Of a stretch of DNA of 64,000 bases, positions 8,512 to 17,887 are shown one piece after another; position 1 is the stretch's first letter, and each line of letters starts with the position of its first letter. Source of the stretch: Singulisphaera sp. GP187 (GTDB taxonomy: Bacteria > Planctomycetota > Phycisphaerae > Phycisphaerales > SM1A02); contig CAMBMO010000007.1 in the NCBI GenBank assembly GCA_945868805.1, positions 34,784-98,783 of the forward strand. Direction: 5' to 3'. Both the position numbers and the translations under genes were made by a program. The notes under the pieces were generated by a model. The model did no database searches, had not been told where the DNA came from, and was given only the letters and a program-made list of their open reading frames with translations.

Positions 8512-10047
8512 TTAACCGCCCGACGAAGCAGGCCGCGGTTGGAGCGTGATCGGATCGCGCATCGGCAATTGGATCGGCGCTCCGAACTGAGCCTCGAACT
8601 GCTTCATCGTCGCGCGACCAGCCAAGTCGCCCTTTGCAATGTCAGCCCAGTTCCCGACGACGAGAATCGTCATCTGAGAGGGGACGAGGTACTTCTGCGC
8701 CACAGCCTGGATCTGCTCGGCGGTGACCGCACGGATCTTGTCTCGGTAGTTCTCCCAATATCCCGCTGGTCGGTTGGTCCACTCGTCGCTGACGAAAACG
8801 CCGAGCATTCTCGGCTTGGAAGCAAAGGTCGAAGGAAATGTCTCAACGAACGAGTTCTTCGAGACTTCAAGCTCTTCGGGCTTCACGAGCGTGTTTCGCA
8901 TTCGATCGAACTCTTCGAAGATGAGCTTCGCCGCCAACGCGACCGTCGGGCTCTTGCTTTCGAATGCAGACCGAAAGACTCCTGGATAAAACGGACCAGC
9001 TCCAAAGCCGGACCCCGCGCTATAGGCCAGTCCTTCGTCGCTTCGAACGCGTTGCATGATGCGACTCGAGAATCCGCCACCACCGAGAATCTCGTTCATC
9101 AGCGTATAGGCGTAGAAGTCGGGATTCTCTCGTTGGATCGAACGAAGTCCAATCGTGACTTTCCCTTGTGGAATGTCTTTCTCGACGAAGTACACGCCAG
9201 GTTTCATCTGGTGTGTCGGCGGAGTCGGGGATGAGTTCTTCGGACCCGTCGCCCAGCCTGCGAGCGCCTTTTCGAGCGTCGCTGGCATCGTCTTCGGGTC
9301 GAAATCTCCAGAGACCGAAATGATCATGTTTCCTGGATGAAAAATCTGCCCTGACATGTTCTTCATGTCGCTTTGGGTGATTGCTTCGATGCTTGCGCCG
9401 GTCGGTTGTCGCGACTCGAAGTGGTCTTCGCCGTAGACGAGATATCCCCACTCGCGACCACTGATCGATCCAGCATCATCGTTGCGTTGCTTGAGTGATT
9501 CGAGCGCGTCACCCTTGGCGATCTTGAACTTCGCCTCATCGAATGCGGGATTCTTCAGAATGTCGATCAGGATCGCCAGGCTCTCGTCGAAATTTGTCTT
9601 CAAGCAATCGACCGAGGCGGTGCTGATCCACTCGCTTCCTCGGACTGCGAGGTTGGTCGCCATGAACTCAAGTCGTTCATCGACTTGGTCGGCGCTCATC
9701 GTGGCTGTTCCGCCTCGTCGCATCATCGATGTCGTCATTCCTGCGAGTCCAGCCAGATTCGCTGGGTCGAGGTTGTTGCCGCCCATACAGCTGATCGACA
9801 AGTTGATCAATGGGAATTCGTGGGTGGGAAGCATGTAGACAGTCGTTCCATCGGAAAGTGTCGTCCGGTAGTCGCTCGCACTTGGAGCCACGAACTTCAG
9901 GGGCGGAAAGGTGATTGTCTCTGGGCGTGGCGGAATTGTTCCGTTGCTCGGTCCGGCATTGGTTCCGGCGTTTGTCGTAAATCCAAGCGTGGTCGCAAGG
10001 ATCGCGGTTGTCGAAATGAAGAACAAGGTCGTTTTGATCGAATTCAC
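8512..10047 (-). CDS. M16-family peptidase homologue lacking the zinc motif
   Basis: An exported protein of 511 residues of the pitrilysin/M16 family, with a signal peptide in the first 27 residues. The position where active members have HxxEH shows only AGLAGMTTSMMRRGG (about residue 105), so zinc ligands appear absent. The C-terminal half retains the M16 features (EKDIPQGKVTIGLRSI near 300 and the 'EILGGGGFSSRIMQRVRSDEGLAYSAGS' arginine/tyrosine region, here split by description only). In many bacteria such inactive subunits pair with an active M16 partner to make a heterodimeric periplasmic protease. The start overlaps the stop of the adjacent active gene by four bases, which supports that pairing. 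Confidence 0.88.
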   Translation of the reverse strand: MNSIKTTLFFISTTAILATTLGFTTNAGTNAGPSNGTIPPRPETITFPPLKFVAPSASDYRTTLSDGTTVYMLPTHEFPLINLSISCMGGNNLDPANLAGLAGMTTSMMRRGGTATMSADQVDERLEFMATNLAVRGSEWISTASVDCLKTNFDESLAILIDILKNPAFDEAKFKIAKGDALESLKQRNDDAGSISGREWGYLVYGEDHFESRQPTGASIEAITQSDMKNMSGQIFHPGNMIISVSGDFDPKTMPATLEKALAGWATGPKNSSPTPPTHQMKPGVYFVEKDIPQGKVTIGLRSIQRENPDFYAYTLMNEILGGGGFSSRIMQRVRSDEGLAYSAGSGFGAGPFYPGVFRSAFESKSPTVALAAKLIFEEFDRMRNTLVKPEELEVSKNSFVETFPSTFASKPRMLGVFVSDEWTNRPAGYWENYRDKIRAVTAEQIQAVAQKYLVPSQMTILVVGNWADIAKGDLAGRATMKQFEAQFGAPIQLPMRDPITLQPRPASSGG

Positions 10048-11948
10048 TTGGCACCTCCTGTTGATTCAAGTTGGGTAATTCTCTCTTGCATTTTCTTCAT
10101 CATGAAGTCCACCATCGGTTTCGCCTGAGGTGGAATCTGAGCGGCTCCTGCCATCATCTGGTTGATATTCGCCTTCAGAAGTTCGGCATCCTTCTCTTGC
10201 ATCAACTGCGCGACCATCTGTCGTGCACGTGCCTGCATTGGCGCCGGCAACTTGGCGATATCTGGATCATCGGCGACTCCGCTTGACGCGCCACCCTTGC
10301 GAAGAAACGTCGCCACCGACCTGTTTGAAGAGTCGAAGTACTTGCGCGCGACTCGTTGAATGTCCTGTGCGGTCACCGCTTGAAGCTTCTTTGGACTTTC
10401 GTTGATTTCCTCCCAGCCGCCGAGCGCCTCGGAGTAGGCGATGCCGATCATCAGTCGGAAATTCGCTTGGAGATTTCGATAGGAGTCCGCAGCGACCTGG
10501 TTCTTCACCTTCTGCAATTCATTATCGGTGACGAGTTCGTCCTGAAGCTTCTGAAGCTGGGTGTACCAACCCTCTTCGAGCTGCGCGGGCGTTCCATCGC
10601 CCTTGGTCTCAGCGCTGAACGCGAAGTATCCCGCGTAGTGGCGACTGTCCTGCTGAGCCGATGTGCCGCTGGCGATCTGACTTCCTTCGACCATCGACTT
10701 GTACAGGCGCCCGGTGCGTCCATTGAGGATCTGCGACATCATGTCGAGCGCGTACGAATCCGCATGCCGGAAAGGCACCGTGTGATACCGAACCTCGACT
10801 TGAGGCTGGCAGTCCGCTTGTGCATTCATGCGTTGCTCCGCCATTTGCTTCGCTTCGAGCGTGATGACGGATGGCGGAGTGACGGTGCCTGGCTGCAGAC
10901 GGGAGAAATAGGACTCGATCTGTGGCTTGATCTCAGCTGGATTAAAATCTCCGACGATGATTCCGACCAAATTGTTTGGTCGGTAGTAAATATTCCAATA
11001 CTTCTGCGCCTCATCCATCGTGTACGAATTCAGATCGCTCGTCCAGCCGATGACGGGCCATGAGTATCCGCTCGACATCCAGAACATCGCGTCAAACTGC
11101 TCTTGGAAGGCGCCAGTGGGAGTGCTCTCGGTGCGCAATCTGCGTTCTTCGTGGACGACATCACGTTCGCTATAGAACTCTCGAAAGACGCTGTCGTTCA
11201 GTCGATCGCTCTCCATCCAACACCAGAGTTCGAACTTGTTGCTCGGCACAGTGATGAAGTAAAAGGTCAGGTCGTTCGAAGTGAACGCATTCATCCTGCT
11301 CCCACCACCCTTGGTATAGACCTGGTCGAATTCGTCCTTGATGATCGAACCGATTTGCTTCTGGGACGCTTCAAGGGCGGCGATTTTGGCGTCGATGGCG
11401 CTTGCATTCGTTGCTCCCTCGGTGGTCTTACGATCGATCTTTCCGAGTTCACTCTTGAGTGCCGAGAGCGCGGTCGTGTTCACGCGACCTTGCTGGCTAT
11501 CCATTGAGGTCTTGAGGTCTGCTCGCATTTTGGCGAGTTCAGGAGTGTCGTTGACGGGATTCCATGGGTCGTTGATTTCTCCCAGGAAGTACCGCTCGTA
11601 TTGGATCGTCCACACGTATCGATTCATCGCGTCGCGCAGAGCTTTCTGTGCATCTCGGAATTGCGCATCCTTCTTTGGGTCGGCGGTTCCGATCGAGTTT
11701 GTTCCTTTGAACATCATGTGCTCAAAGAAGTGCGAGATCCCAGTGATTCCCGGGCGCTCATTGACACTCCCGACCTTTGCCAGCCATCCAGCCGCGATGA
11801 TGTTTGGTTCATCCGTGCGTGGAATCAACAGAAATTTCATACCGTTTTCAAGGGTGAAGATCTCTGGGTTGAGTTGCTGTGCCTGCGCAGAAACAACTGT
11901 GGTGGCGGCGAGGGTGATGGCAAGAATCGATGCGAACGTTGTCTTCAT
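10044..11948 (-). CDS. M16-family zinc peptidase, active subunit
   Basis: An exported M16 (pitrilysin-type) metallopeptidase of 634 residues. A signal peptide ending near AQAQQ (residue 25) is followed by the zinc-binding inverted motif HFFEH at 73-77. Between this and the rest of the catalytic domain there is an enlarged, Lys/Asp/Ala-rich helical insertion (about residues 85-195), longer than in usual members. I chose the ATG at 11948 because GGAG lies six bases before it; a start twelve bases upstream has no such site. It is the first gene of a two-gene operon with the inactive paralogue. The peptide substrates are not known. Confidence 0.9.
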   Translation of the reverse strand: MKTTFASILAITLAATTVVSAQAQQLNPEIFTLENGMKFLLIPRTDEPNIIAAGWLAKVGSVNERPGITGISHFFEHMMFKGTNSIGTADPKKDAQFRDAQKALRDAMNRYVWTIQYERYFLGEINDPWNPVNDTPELAKMRADLKTSMDSQQGRVNTTALSALKSELGKIDRKTTEGATNASAIDAKIAALEASQKQIGSIIKDEFDQVYTKGGGSRMNAFTSNDLTFYFITVPSNKFELWCWMESDRLNDSVFREFYSERDVVHEERRLRTESTPTGAFQEQFDAMFWMSSGYSWPVIGWTSDLNSYTMDEAQKYWNIYYRPNNLVGIIVGDFNPAEIKPQIESYFSRLQPGTVTPPSVITLEAKQMAEQRMNAQADCQPQVEVRYHTVPFRHADSYALDMMSQILNGRTGRLYKSMVEGSQIASGTSAQQDSRHYAGYFAFSAETKGDGTPAQLEEGWYTQLQKLQDELVTDNELQKVKNQVAADSYRNLQANFRLMIGIAYSEALGGWEEINESPKKLQAVTAQDIQRVARKYFDSSNRSVATFLRKGGASSGVADDPDIAKLPAPMQARARQMVAQLMQEKDAELLKANINQMMAGAAQIPPQAKPMVDFMMKKMQERITQLESTGGAK

Positions 11949-12033
11949 CTGTTTCTCCATTTTGGGAAGGATATTTGTAGTCGAATTCTAAAGAAAGTGC
12001 CTCCAGGCAGAGTTTTCGGGCTATGTTCTGAAC

Positions 12034-13866
12034 GTGAGATTCGACCCATCGATTTCCACGGCAATCGCCGTTGGCTGTCTCTCCCTTCCCGCATTCGGGC
12101 AGGTGAGAGTGATGAATTACAACTGCGCCCACTTCGGTGGTGATGCGGGTGCCATCCAATCAGTCATCGTGGCCGCTCATTCCGATAACAAGACCGGGTG
12201 GGCGAAACCAGTCGATATCTTGCTCTTTCAAGAGGTCACTTCTGCAACCGTCGGGACACTGCAAACCGCGGTCAACTCGGCCGCCCCTGTCGGCACGACC
12301 TATGCGCGAGCAACATTCACCACGTCTTCCGGTGAGGACGCCTCCGCCGGTGCTCAGTGTGCGTTTTATCGTGTGCAGACCGTTTCCGAGACGGCGAGCG
12401 CCCATGTGGACATCTTCACTGGCGCGGGTCGCAACGCCGATCGCTGGCGCTTCAAGCTGAATGGATACTCGTCAAGCGCGGCTTCTCTTTACGTTTACAG
12501 CGCGCATCTGAAAGCCTCGCTCGGTTTCGAGGACGATCGCGAAACTGGAGCATTGGCGATCCGCCTGAACGCCAATTCGATCGGGGCAGGAGTTCGCGCG
12601 ATCTATGTCGGCGACTTCAACATCTATGTCAACACCGAAAGTGCCTACCTCGCCTTTCTCGCGGCGGGAAACGGTCGCGGCAACGATGCACTCGGTACTG
12701 GCTCGTGGTCGGGTTCGTCCAATGCGTGGAAGCACACGCAGAGTCCACGGCTTGCGTCGGGAGCTCTTGTTGGAGGCGGTATGGATGATCGATTCGATTT
12801 CCATCTCATGACCGACCAGTTGTCCGACGGCGAAGGTTTGAGCGTGATCGCGTCGACCTATCGATCACTCGGAAACGATGGGAATCACTACAACATCGCG
12901 ATCAATACAGGCGCGAACACCTATTACCCGTTGGAACGATCGCGATCGAATGCGCTCGCGAGTGCACTGTTCAACGCGTCAGATCACATCCCCGTGCTCG
13001 TCGACTATCAAGTTCCAGCGGTGATGGCAGCGACGATTGGGGCGATTGCACCCCGTGTGATTCAAGGCGCGAATCTCACGGCGACCGTCGCTGTGCAGAA
13101 TGTGGTAGTGGTCGCCACCAACATTGGATCCGACGAACTGGATTACACCGTCTCAGGAGTCGCCGGACTGATTGGTGGTGCTTCCTCGGGCATCGCGCCT
13201 CTCGCACCTGCGGTGGCAAATGCGGTGTTTTCGGTCAACACCGGGACGATTGGAGTGCTCGAGGTCGAGGCGCAGGTAACGAGTTCATCGGAGGCCGTTC
13301 AAAACGGCGCGATCGTATTGCCAACTTCGTGTGTCGTCCTCTCACGTGCGAAGCCTTCGTGGCAGTCGACCTCACTCGTGACGAGCATCACGGTGCCACT
13401 TTCGATTGCGACCGGTAGCTCTCCAGTGAACTTCGATGTGCCGCTTCACAACTATGGCTGGCAGTCGTTGCAATCGAAACTCGATGCGGACTTCATCTCG
13501 TTCCCTGCTGGTTCCGCGCTCTCGCGGGTGGGGGGATTGCCGATGTCTGTCGCCGGAACCCCGGGGCTTCTGCATCTGCGCCTCAATCCAGTTGGATTGC
13601 CAATCGGGCTCACAACCATCAATGCAACCCTCTTGACGAGTGATGAAGACATCCCAGGCGAAGGAGATGGATCTTTGAGCCTCTCGATCGCGGTGACGGT
13701 CGGCGATCAATCACAACCGGGCGACATCAACGGCGATGGTGTCGTAGACGCAACCGATCTTGCCATTCTGCTTGCGCAGTGGGGCGGTCCTGGGAGTGCG
13801 GATATTGATCACTCTGGGGTAGTCGACGGCAATGACTTGGCTACTCTCTTGGGGAACTGGGGTTAA
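12034..13866 (+). CDS. exported endonuclease/exonuclease/phosphatase-fold protein with dockerin-like tail
   Basis: A protein of 610 residues starting with GTG and a short signal peptide (to about residue 22, PAFGQ). Residues 25-330 have the EEP fold marks: MNYNCAHFG, LLFQEV, YVGDFNIY (the GDFN motif) and SDHIPVLVDY near 325. These proteins are metal-dependent phosphodiesterases such as secreted nucleases. Residues 330-540 look like beta-sandwich repeats. The C-terminus has two dockerin-like repeats, GDINGDGVVDATDLAILL and ADIDHSGVVDGNDLATLL, ending in NWG. Such tails are common in exported planctomycete proteins and probably bind calcium. The gene is divergent from the M16 operon, 85 bases away, and begins a run of three dockerin-tailed genes. 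Confidence 0.85.
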   Translation: MRFDPSISTAIAVGCLSLPAFGQVRVMNYNCAHFGGDAGAIQSVIVAAHSDNKTGWAKPVDILLFQEVTSATVGTLQTAVNSAAPVGTTYARATFTTSSGEDASAGAQCAFYRVQTVSETASAHVDIFTGAGRNADRWRFKLNGYSSSAASLYVYSAHLKASLGFEDDRETGALAIRLNANSIGAGVRAIYVGDFNIYVNTESAYLAFLAAGNGRGNDALGTGSWSGSSNAWKHTQSPRLASGALVGGGMDDRFDFHLMTDQLSDGEGLSVIASTYRSLGNDGNHYNIAINTGANTYYPLERSRSNALASALFNASDHIPVLVDYQVPAVMAATIGAIAPRVIQGANLTATVAVQNVVVVATNIGSDELDYTVSGVAGLIGGASSGIAPLAPAVANAVFSVNTGTIGVLEVEAQVTSSSEAVQNGAIVLPTSCVVLSRAKPSWQSTSLVTSITVPLSIATGSSPVNFDVPLHNYGWQSLQSKLDADFISFPAGSALSRVGGLPMSVAGTPGLLHLRLNPVGLPIGLTTINATLLTSDEDIPGEGDGSLSLSIAVTVGDQSQPGDINGDGVVDATDLAILLAQWGGPGSADIDHSGVVDGNDLATLLGNWG

Positions 13867-13892
13867 CTATTGAGGATTGAGTTAGTCTTTGA

Positions 13893-16217
13893 ATGATGAA
13901 GCGAGAAATGAATAACACCATGAAGATCTACGCTTTTCCTGAGCTTTGGACGAAGGCTTGCGCAGTGGCGCTCGCGTCGACAATTGTGACGGGCGCTTGC
14001 GCAGTCGATTTGGCAGTTCTCAGCGTCGAATTGACCCAAGGCGAGCAGTTCGGCACGACGACGCTCGTCGGTGGACGACCGACGATGGTGCGAGTCAAAG
14101 TCCGGATCACAGGTCAAACGACAGCCCAGCCGAATGTTGACGCAGTCCTTCGCATGTATGTCGGCGGAGTGCAAGTTTCGGGATCACCGATCTTTTCACA
14201 CAATGGACCGATCACCGCGCCGATCGCTCCCAACTCGATCAATGTGAACGACACGCTCAATTTCAAAATCGTCGCTCCTGTCAGCGCGGATGTTGACTTC
14301 CAAGTCGTGGTCGATCCGCTCAATCGAGTGATCGAATCCGACGAATCCAACAATAGCTTTGCGATCAATAACAAGGTTTTCGCCTGTCGCAAGGTGCTTG
14401 ATGTCGCATATGTATCGATCAATTACGCCCCCGGTGGCGGGCAACCGGTTGCCGCGACGATCGAGCCAGGAGTCGGCGATGCATTCATGCGTGGCATCTA
14501 TGCGATGGCCGAAATGAACTATCACCGATCTCCACTCGGACCGTACACATTTTCGTCGGATATCAATTCGCAGAGCAGCGCATTGCTCGCGGCGCTCCAG
14601 ACCATTCGACTGACGCAGATTCCCGCTGCTGGATACGCACGACCCGAGTTTGTTTACGGCTGGCTGTTGGGGAATCCCTTCAGTGGCAATGGTCAGGCGA
14701 TCGGGATCCCTGGCGATGTGGCGTTCGGCAACTCAGAGGCGTCTCGATTTCAACGCACATTTGGACACGAGATTGGCCACTGCTGGGGGAGGAGTCACAC
14801 CAGTTCCACAATCGGATTCATTGGATTCGATGTCGAACACCACCTTGTCAGCCCGCTCTCTCTCGCACAGACGCACGCGACGACTCAGAGCGATGTGATG
14901 GTCGCGGGGCTCTTGACCAATCAAGCTTGGGTCGACACTGGCACCTACAACGACTGTCTCTCGGACACGCGCTCGCAGTGCAGTGCGTTCGCGCCTCCTG
15001 GTGGTGGCGAAGATCCAGCCTCCGATGCGCAGCGAGTCCTCCAGTTGAGCGGCGCATACCAACACGAAGTCGGTCGCATCGACTTCTTCCCAGTCAATCA
15101 GATCGACCTCGCCGCACCGACCGCCGATGATCGAAACGGAGATCTGCTTGTGCAATCATTCGGCGCTGAAGGTGATTTGCTGTCAAGTCTCCGGTGGCGA
15201 TCGGGAACAACTCGAGAGTCCTGTGCATTGTGCACGAAAGGCAAGCCAGAGCTTCACGAAAGTACTCCAGTTTCGGTTCTCATTCCCGCGAGTGTGCGAG
15301 GCATCGCCCCCGCCCGGATCGAAATGCGTGAAATGAAGAGCGGACGATTGTTGGCGACTCGAACGCGCACTCCGTCGAGTCCGATCATTGCGAGTCTTGG
15401 AAGCAGAATCGTCGACGGAGCGGGTGTCGCCCATCACATGATCGATTCCGACGCGCAAGAAGTCGCTCCATTTGTCGAAATCTTCTGGGGAGCGAGCGAT
15501 CAGGACGATGACTCGTTGTCCGCGGACGTTTTATACAGCCGCGACGGCGGAGCGTCGTGGTCTGCGATCACTGTGAACGAGACGAGATCGTCGATCAAGC
15601 TTTCCCTCTCCGACATCCCGGTCGCGCCGAGCGGGCTGGGAATCGTCAAGCTTCGCGTGACCGACGGACTGAATGTGGTCGACGCAGAAATGCCGGCGGC
15701 ATTGGGAGTTTTCGTTGGTAAGAATGCGGACGAGGGAGCGGTCGCGGGAAGCGCGGATTGGTCGACGTTCTGGGGGAGCAATAATCCAGACATTCATCTG
15801 ATTTCTCCAAACACCACTGGTTCCTATCCAGACGGCGCTTCAATCCTCCTGCATGGATCGGGATGGGATCTCGAAGATCAGTACTTGCCAGAGAGTGGCT
15901 TCACGTGGACCTCGTCACTCGCCGGACCGATCGGGACTGGCCGTCAGATTTTCACATCGGCACTCAACCCGGGCACGCACACGATCACCCTGCGCGGTAC
16001 GGACTTGGATGGGTCGTTTCTCGAGAAGTCCGTCTGGGTGATTGTGACTGAGCGACAGACGTTCACATCGGACATCAACGGTGATGGCAGGGTGAGCGCG
16101 ATCGATCTCGCAGCGATTCTGAGCAACTGGGGTGGAAGTGGCGGGGGCGATCTCAACTTTGATGGCGTCGTTGACGGCACCGATCTCACGGCACTCTTTT
16201 CGGGGTGGACTGGATGA
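13893..16217 (+). CDS. secreted metzincin-like metalloprotease with adhesion-type N-terminus and dockerin-like tail
   Basis: A protein of 774 residues. After the signal region, residues 50-160 resemble a CARDB-type adhesion domain (MVRVKVRITGQT... VDPLNRVIESDESNNSF). A zinc motif HEIGHCWGRSH lies at about residues 292-302 and fits the metzincin pattern HExxHxxGxxH exactly. Later segments include Ig-like or fibronectin-like beta domains and a chain ending in a dockerin-like pair, SDINGDGRVSAIDLAAIL and GDLNFDGVVDGTDLTALF, ending in GWTG. The start is uncertain: the first ATG is used, but an ATG at 13920 would place the hydrophobic signal peptide directly at the N-terminus. The stop overlaps the next start by four bases, so it is coupled to the following DNRLRE gene. 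Confidence 0.82.
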   Translation: MMKREMNNTMKIYAFPELWTKACAVALASTIVTGACAVDLAVLSVELTQGEQFGTTTLVGGRPTMVRVKVRITGQTTAQPNVDAVLRMYVGGVQVSGSPIFSHNGPITAPIAPNSINVNDTLNFKIVAPVSADVDFQVVVDPLNRVIESDESNNSFAINNKVFACRKVLDVAYVSINYAPGGGQPVAATIEPGVGDAFMRGIYAMAEMNYHRSPLGPYTFSSDINSQSSALLAALQTIRLTQIPAAGYARPEFVYGWLLGNPFSGNGQAIGIPGDVAFGNSEASRFQRTFGHEIGHCWGRSHTSSTIGFIGFDVEHHLVSPLSLAQTHATTQSDVMVAGLLTNQAWVDTGTYNDCLSDTRSQCSAFAPPGGGEDPASDAQRVLQLSGAYQHEVGRIDFFPVNQIDLAAPTADDRNGDLLVQSFGAEGDLLSSLRWRSGTTRESCALCTKGKPELHESTPVSVLIPASVRGIAPARIEMREMKSGRLLATRTRTPSSPIIASLGSRIVDGAGVAHHMIDSDAQEVAPFVEIFWGASDQDDDSLSADVLYSRDGGASWSAITVNETRSSIKLSLSDIPVAPSGLGIVKLRVTDGLNVVDAEMPAALGVFVGKNADEGAVAGSADWSTFWGSNNPDIHLISPNTTGSYPDGASILLHGSGWDLEDQYLPESGFTWTSSLAGPIGTGRQIFTSALNPGTHTITLRGTDLDGSFLEKSVWVIVTERQTFTSDINGDGRVSAIDLAAILSNWGGSGGGDLNFDGVVDGTDLTALFSGWTG

Positions 16218-17083
16218 CGAAGTTCGGCATAAGCCATGTCGCTGACGGGAAATCGCGGCTCCGTTGGATTTTCATCGCTTCACTCGCCGGCGGGTTGATC
16301 GGTGCGAACGCACTCGCGGTGACCGTGACCCTCGGTTCCGTGAAGGACGCGACGCTCATTTCTGACCAGTTGCCCGAGCTCGCGCTTGGCGCCGCGTACA
16401 GCATTTATTCGGGGCGTGTTGGGACTCAAGGCAATAGCACCCTGCGAAGAGGGTTGATGCAGTTCAATTTTTCTTCGATCCCCGCTGGATCGACCGTGAC
16501 GAGTGTGCAACTGAAGCTCTATATGAGCGCTTCGCAAACCGGTACCCAGACAGTCAATCTCCAGAAGTCGCTCCTCTCGTGGGGCGAAGGCGCCTCGTTC
16601 GCATTCGGTGGCGGAGGTGCGCCGGCGCAGACCAATGACGCGACTTGGTGGAATCGGTTTTATCCAAGCCAGCCGTGGCCGACTCCTGGTGGTTCGTTCA
16701 GCACAACCGTCAGTGCCTCGAAAAGTATTGGCGGAGTTGGTTGGTACACATGGGGCTCGACGACTCAGTTGGTCGCTGATGTTCAATCATGGATCGACCA
16801 ACCGCAGTCGAACTTTGGATGGGGCGTCCTCGGAAACGAAGTGACGTTGCAATCGGTGAAGCGATTCGATGCGAAGGAATCCGGCGCGAACAATCCGCAG
16901 TTGATCGTTATGTACTCGCCACCACCGGCGAATCCGGCGGATGTCAATAACGATGGCCGCGTCGATGGAATTGATCTCGCGATCGTTCTCAGCGCCTGGG
17001 GTACTTCGAACGGGCAGGCGGACATCAATGACGATCAGTTGGTCGACGGAGTCGACCTCGCGCTCGTGCTCGCTGCGTGGTAA
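16214..17083 (+). CDS. secreted DNRLRE-domain protein with dockerin-like tail
   Basis: A protein of 289 residues with a transmembrane-like signal segment (about residues 18-36). Residues 40-230 fit the DNRLRE domain (strands with RRGLMQFNFSSIPAGSTVTSVQLKLYM, a WWNRFYPSQPWPTPGGSF loop and VQSWIDQPQSNFGWGVLGNE), a beta-sandwich typical of bacterial exported and extracellular-matrix proteins. The C-terminus has two dockerin-like repeats, ADVNNDGRVDGIDLAIVL and ADINDDQLVDGVDLALVL, ending at AAW. The ATG overlaps the stop of the upstream metzincin gene. A GTG nine bases upstream in the same frame is an alternative start. The substrate or partner is unknown. Confidence 0.8.
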   Translation: MTKFGISHVADGKSRLRWIFIASLAGGLIGANALAVTVTLGSVKDATLISDQLPELALGAAYSIYSGRVGTQGNSTLRRGLMQFNFSSIPAGSTVTSVQLKLYMSASQTGTQTVNLQKSLLSWGEGASFAFGGGGAPAQTNDATWWNRFYPSQPWPTPGGSFSTTVSASKSIGGVGWYTWGSTTQLVADVQSWIDQPQSNFGWGVLGNEVTLQSVKRFDAKESGANNPQLIVMYSPPPANPADVNNDGRVDGIDLAIVLSAWGTSNGQADINDDQLVDGVDLALVLAAW

Positions 17084-17092
17084 AACAACATC

Positions 17093-17887
17093 GTGGATGC
17101 ATCATCGACGCTGATCGAAGCGATTGGACTCCGCAAGAGTTTCGGTTCGCTCGAAGCGGTTCGGGGAATCGACCTCGCAGTTGTTCGCGGGGAAGTGCTC
17201 GGATTTCTCGGTCCAAACGGGGCAGGAAAATCGACAACCATGCGGATGCTGACAGGATTCTTGGATCCAGACGAGGGGACGATCAAGATCGCTGGGGTCG
17301 ACCTCGCGACAGATCCTCTGGGCGCCAAGCGCAACTTTGGATACCTCCCAGAGGGTGCCCCCGCGTACTCGGAGATGCGTGTCGAGGACTTTCTCGCTTT
17401 TTCAGCCCGGGCGCGTGGATACCGAGGCGCGGAAGTGTCGCGTCGAGTCGACCGCGCTGTCGAACGCGTTCACTTGGAACCCTGTCGCGGTCAGCGAATC
17501 GAAACGCTTTCAAAGGGATACAAGCGGCGGACCGGCATCGCGCAAGCGCTCTTGCACGATCCACCAGTGCTGATACTTGATGAACCGACGGACGGTCTCG
17601 ATCCGAACCAGAAATTTGAAGTGCGCCAGCTCGTGCGCGATCTGGGTAGGGATCGTGCGATCATTCTCTCGACCCATATCCTCGAAGAGGTCGAGGCGGT
17701 TTGCACACGTGCGGTCATCCTTCACCGAGGGAGGACTGTCTTTGATGGAACGCCGAAGGAACTCGATGCGAGAGTGCCGGCGCACATCGTCCACAACAGA
17801 CTCGACCACATTTTCCGAACTCTGACAGCGGGCAAAGATTCATCGAAGGATCGCCACGCGACGAAACAGATCCGAGGGCGATCGTGA
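17093..17887 (+). CDS. ABC transporter ATP-binding protein (Gld/ABC-2 type)
   Basis: An ABC-type ATPase of 264 residues starting with GTG. Walker A GPNGAGKST is at 40-48, the Q-loop region follows, the signature is LSKGYKRR (a variant of LSGGQ found in GldA-like ATPases) and Walker B is VLILDEPTDGLDP, followed by the switch histidine in STHILEEVEAVC. It powers an ABC-2 type exporter. The next gene starts with an overlapping GTG, giving ATPase-permease-GldG order. This arrangement is found in many bacteria outside gliding organisms, so the name does not prove gliding. The basic C-terminal tail (about 230-264) is not conserved-looking. Confidence 0.93.
   Translation: MDASSTLIEAIGLRKSFGSLEAVRGIDLAVVRGEVLGFLGPNGAGKSTTMRMLTGFLDPDEGTIKIAGVDLATDPLGAKRNFGYLPEGAPAYSEMRVEDFLAFSARARGYRGAEVSRRVDRAVERVHLEPCRGQRIETLSKGYKRRTGIAQALLHDPPVLILDEPTDGLDPNQKFEVRQLVRDLGRDRAIILSTHILEEVEAVCTRAVILHRGRTVFDGTPKELDARVPAHIVHNRLDHIFRTLTAGKDSSKDRHATKQIRGRS

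Noticed and set aside
10044..11960. Long plus-strand open frames opposite the M16 genes
   Set aside because: They are shadows of the minus-strand genes: no conserved motifs, and codon pattern follows the complementary strand.
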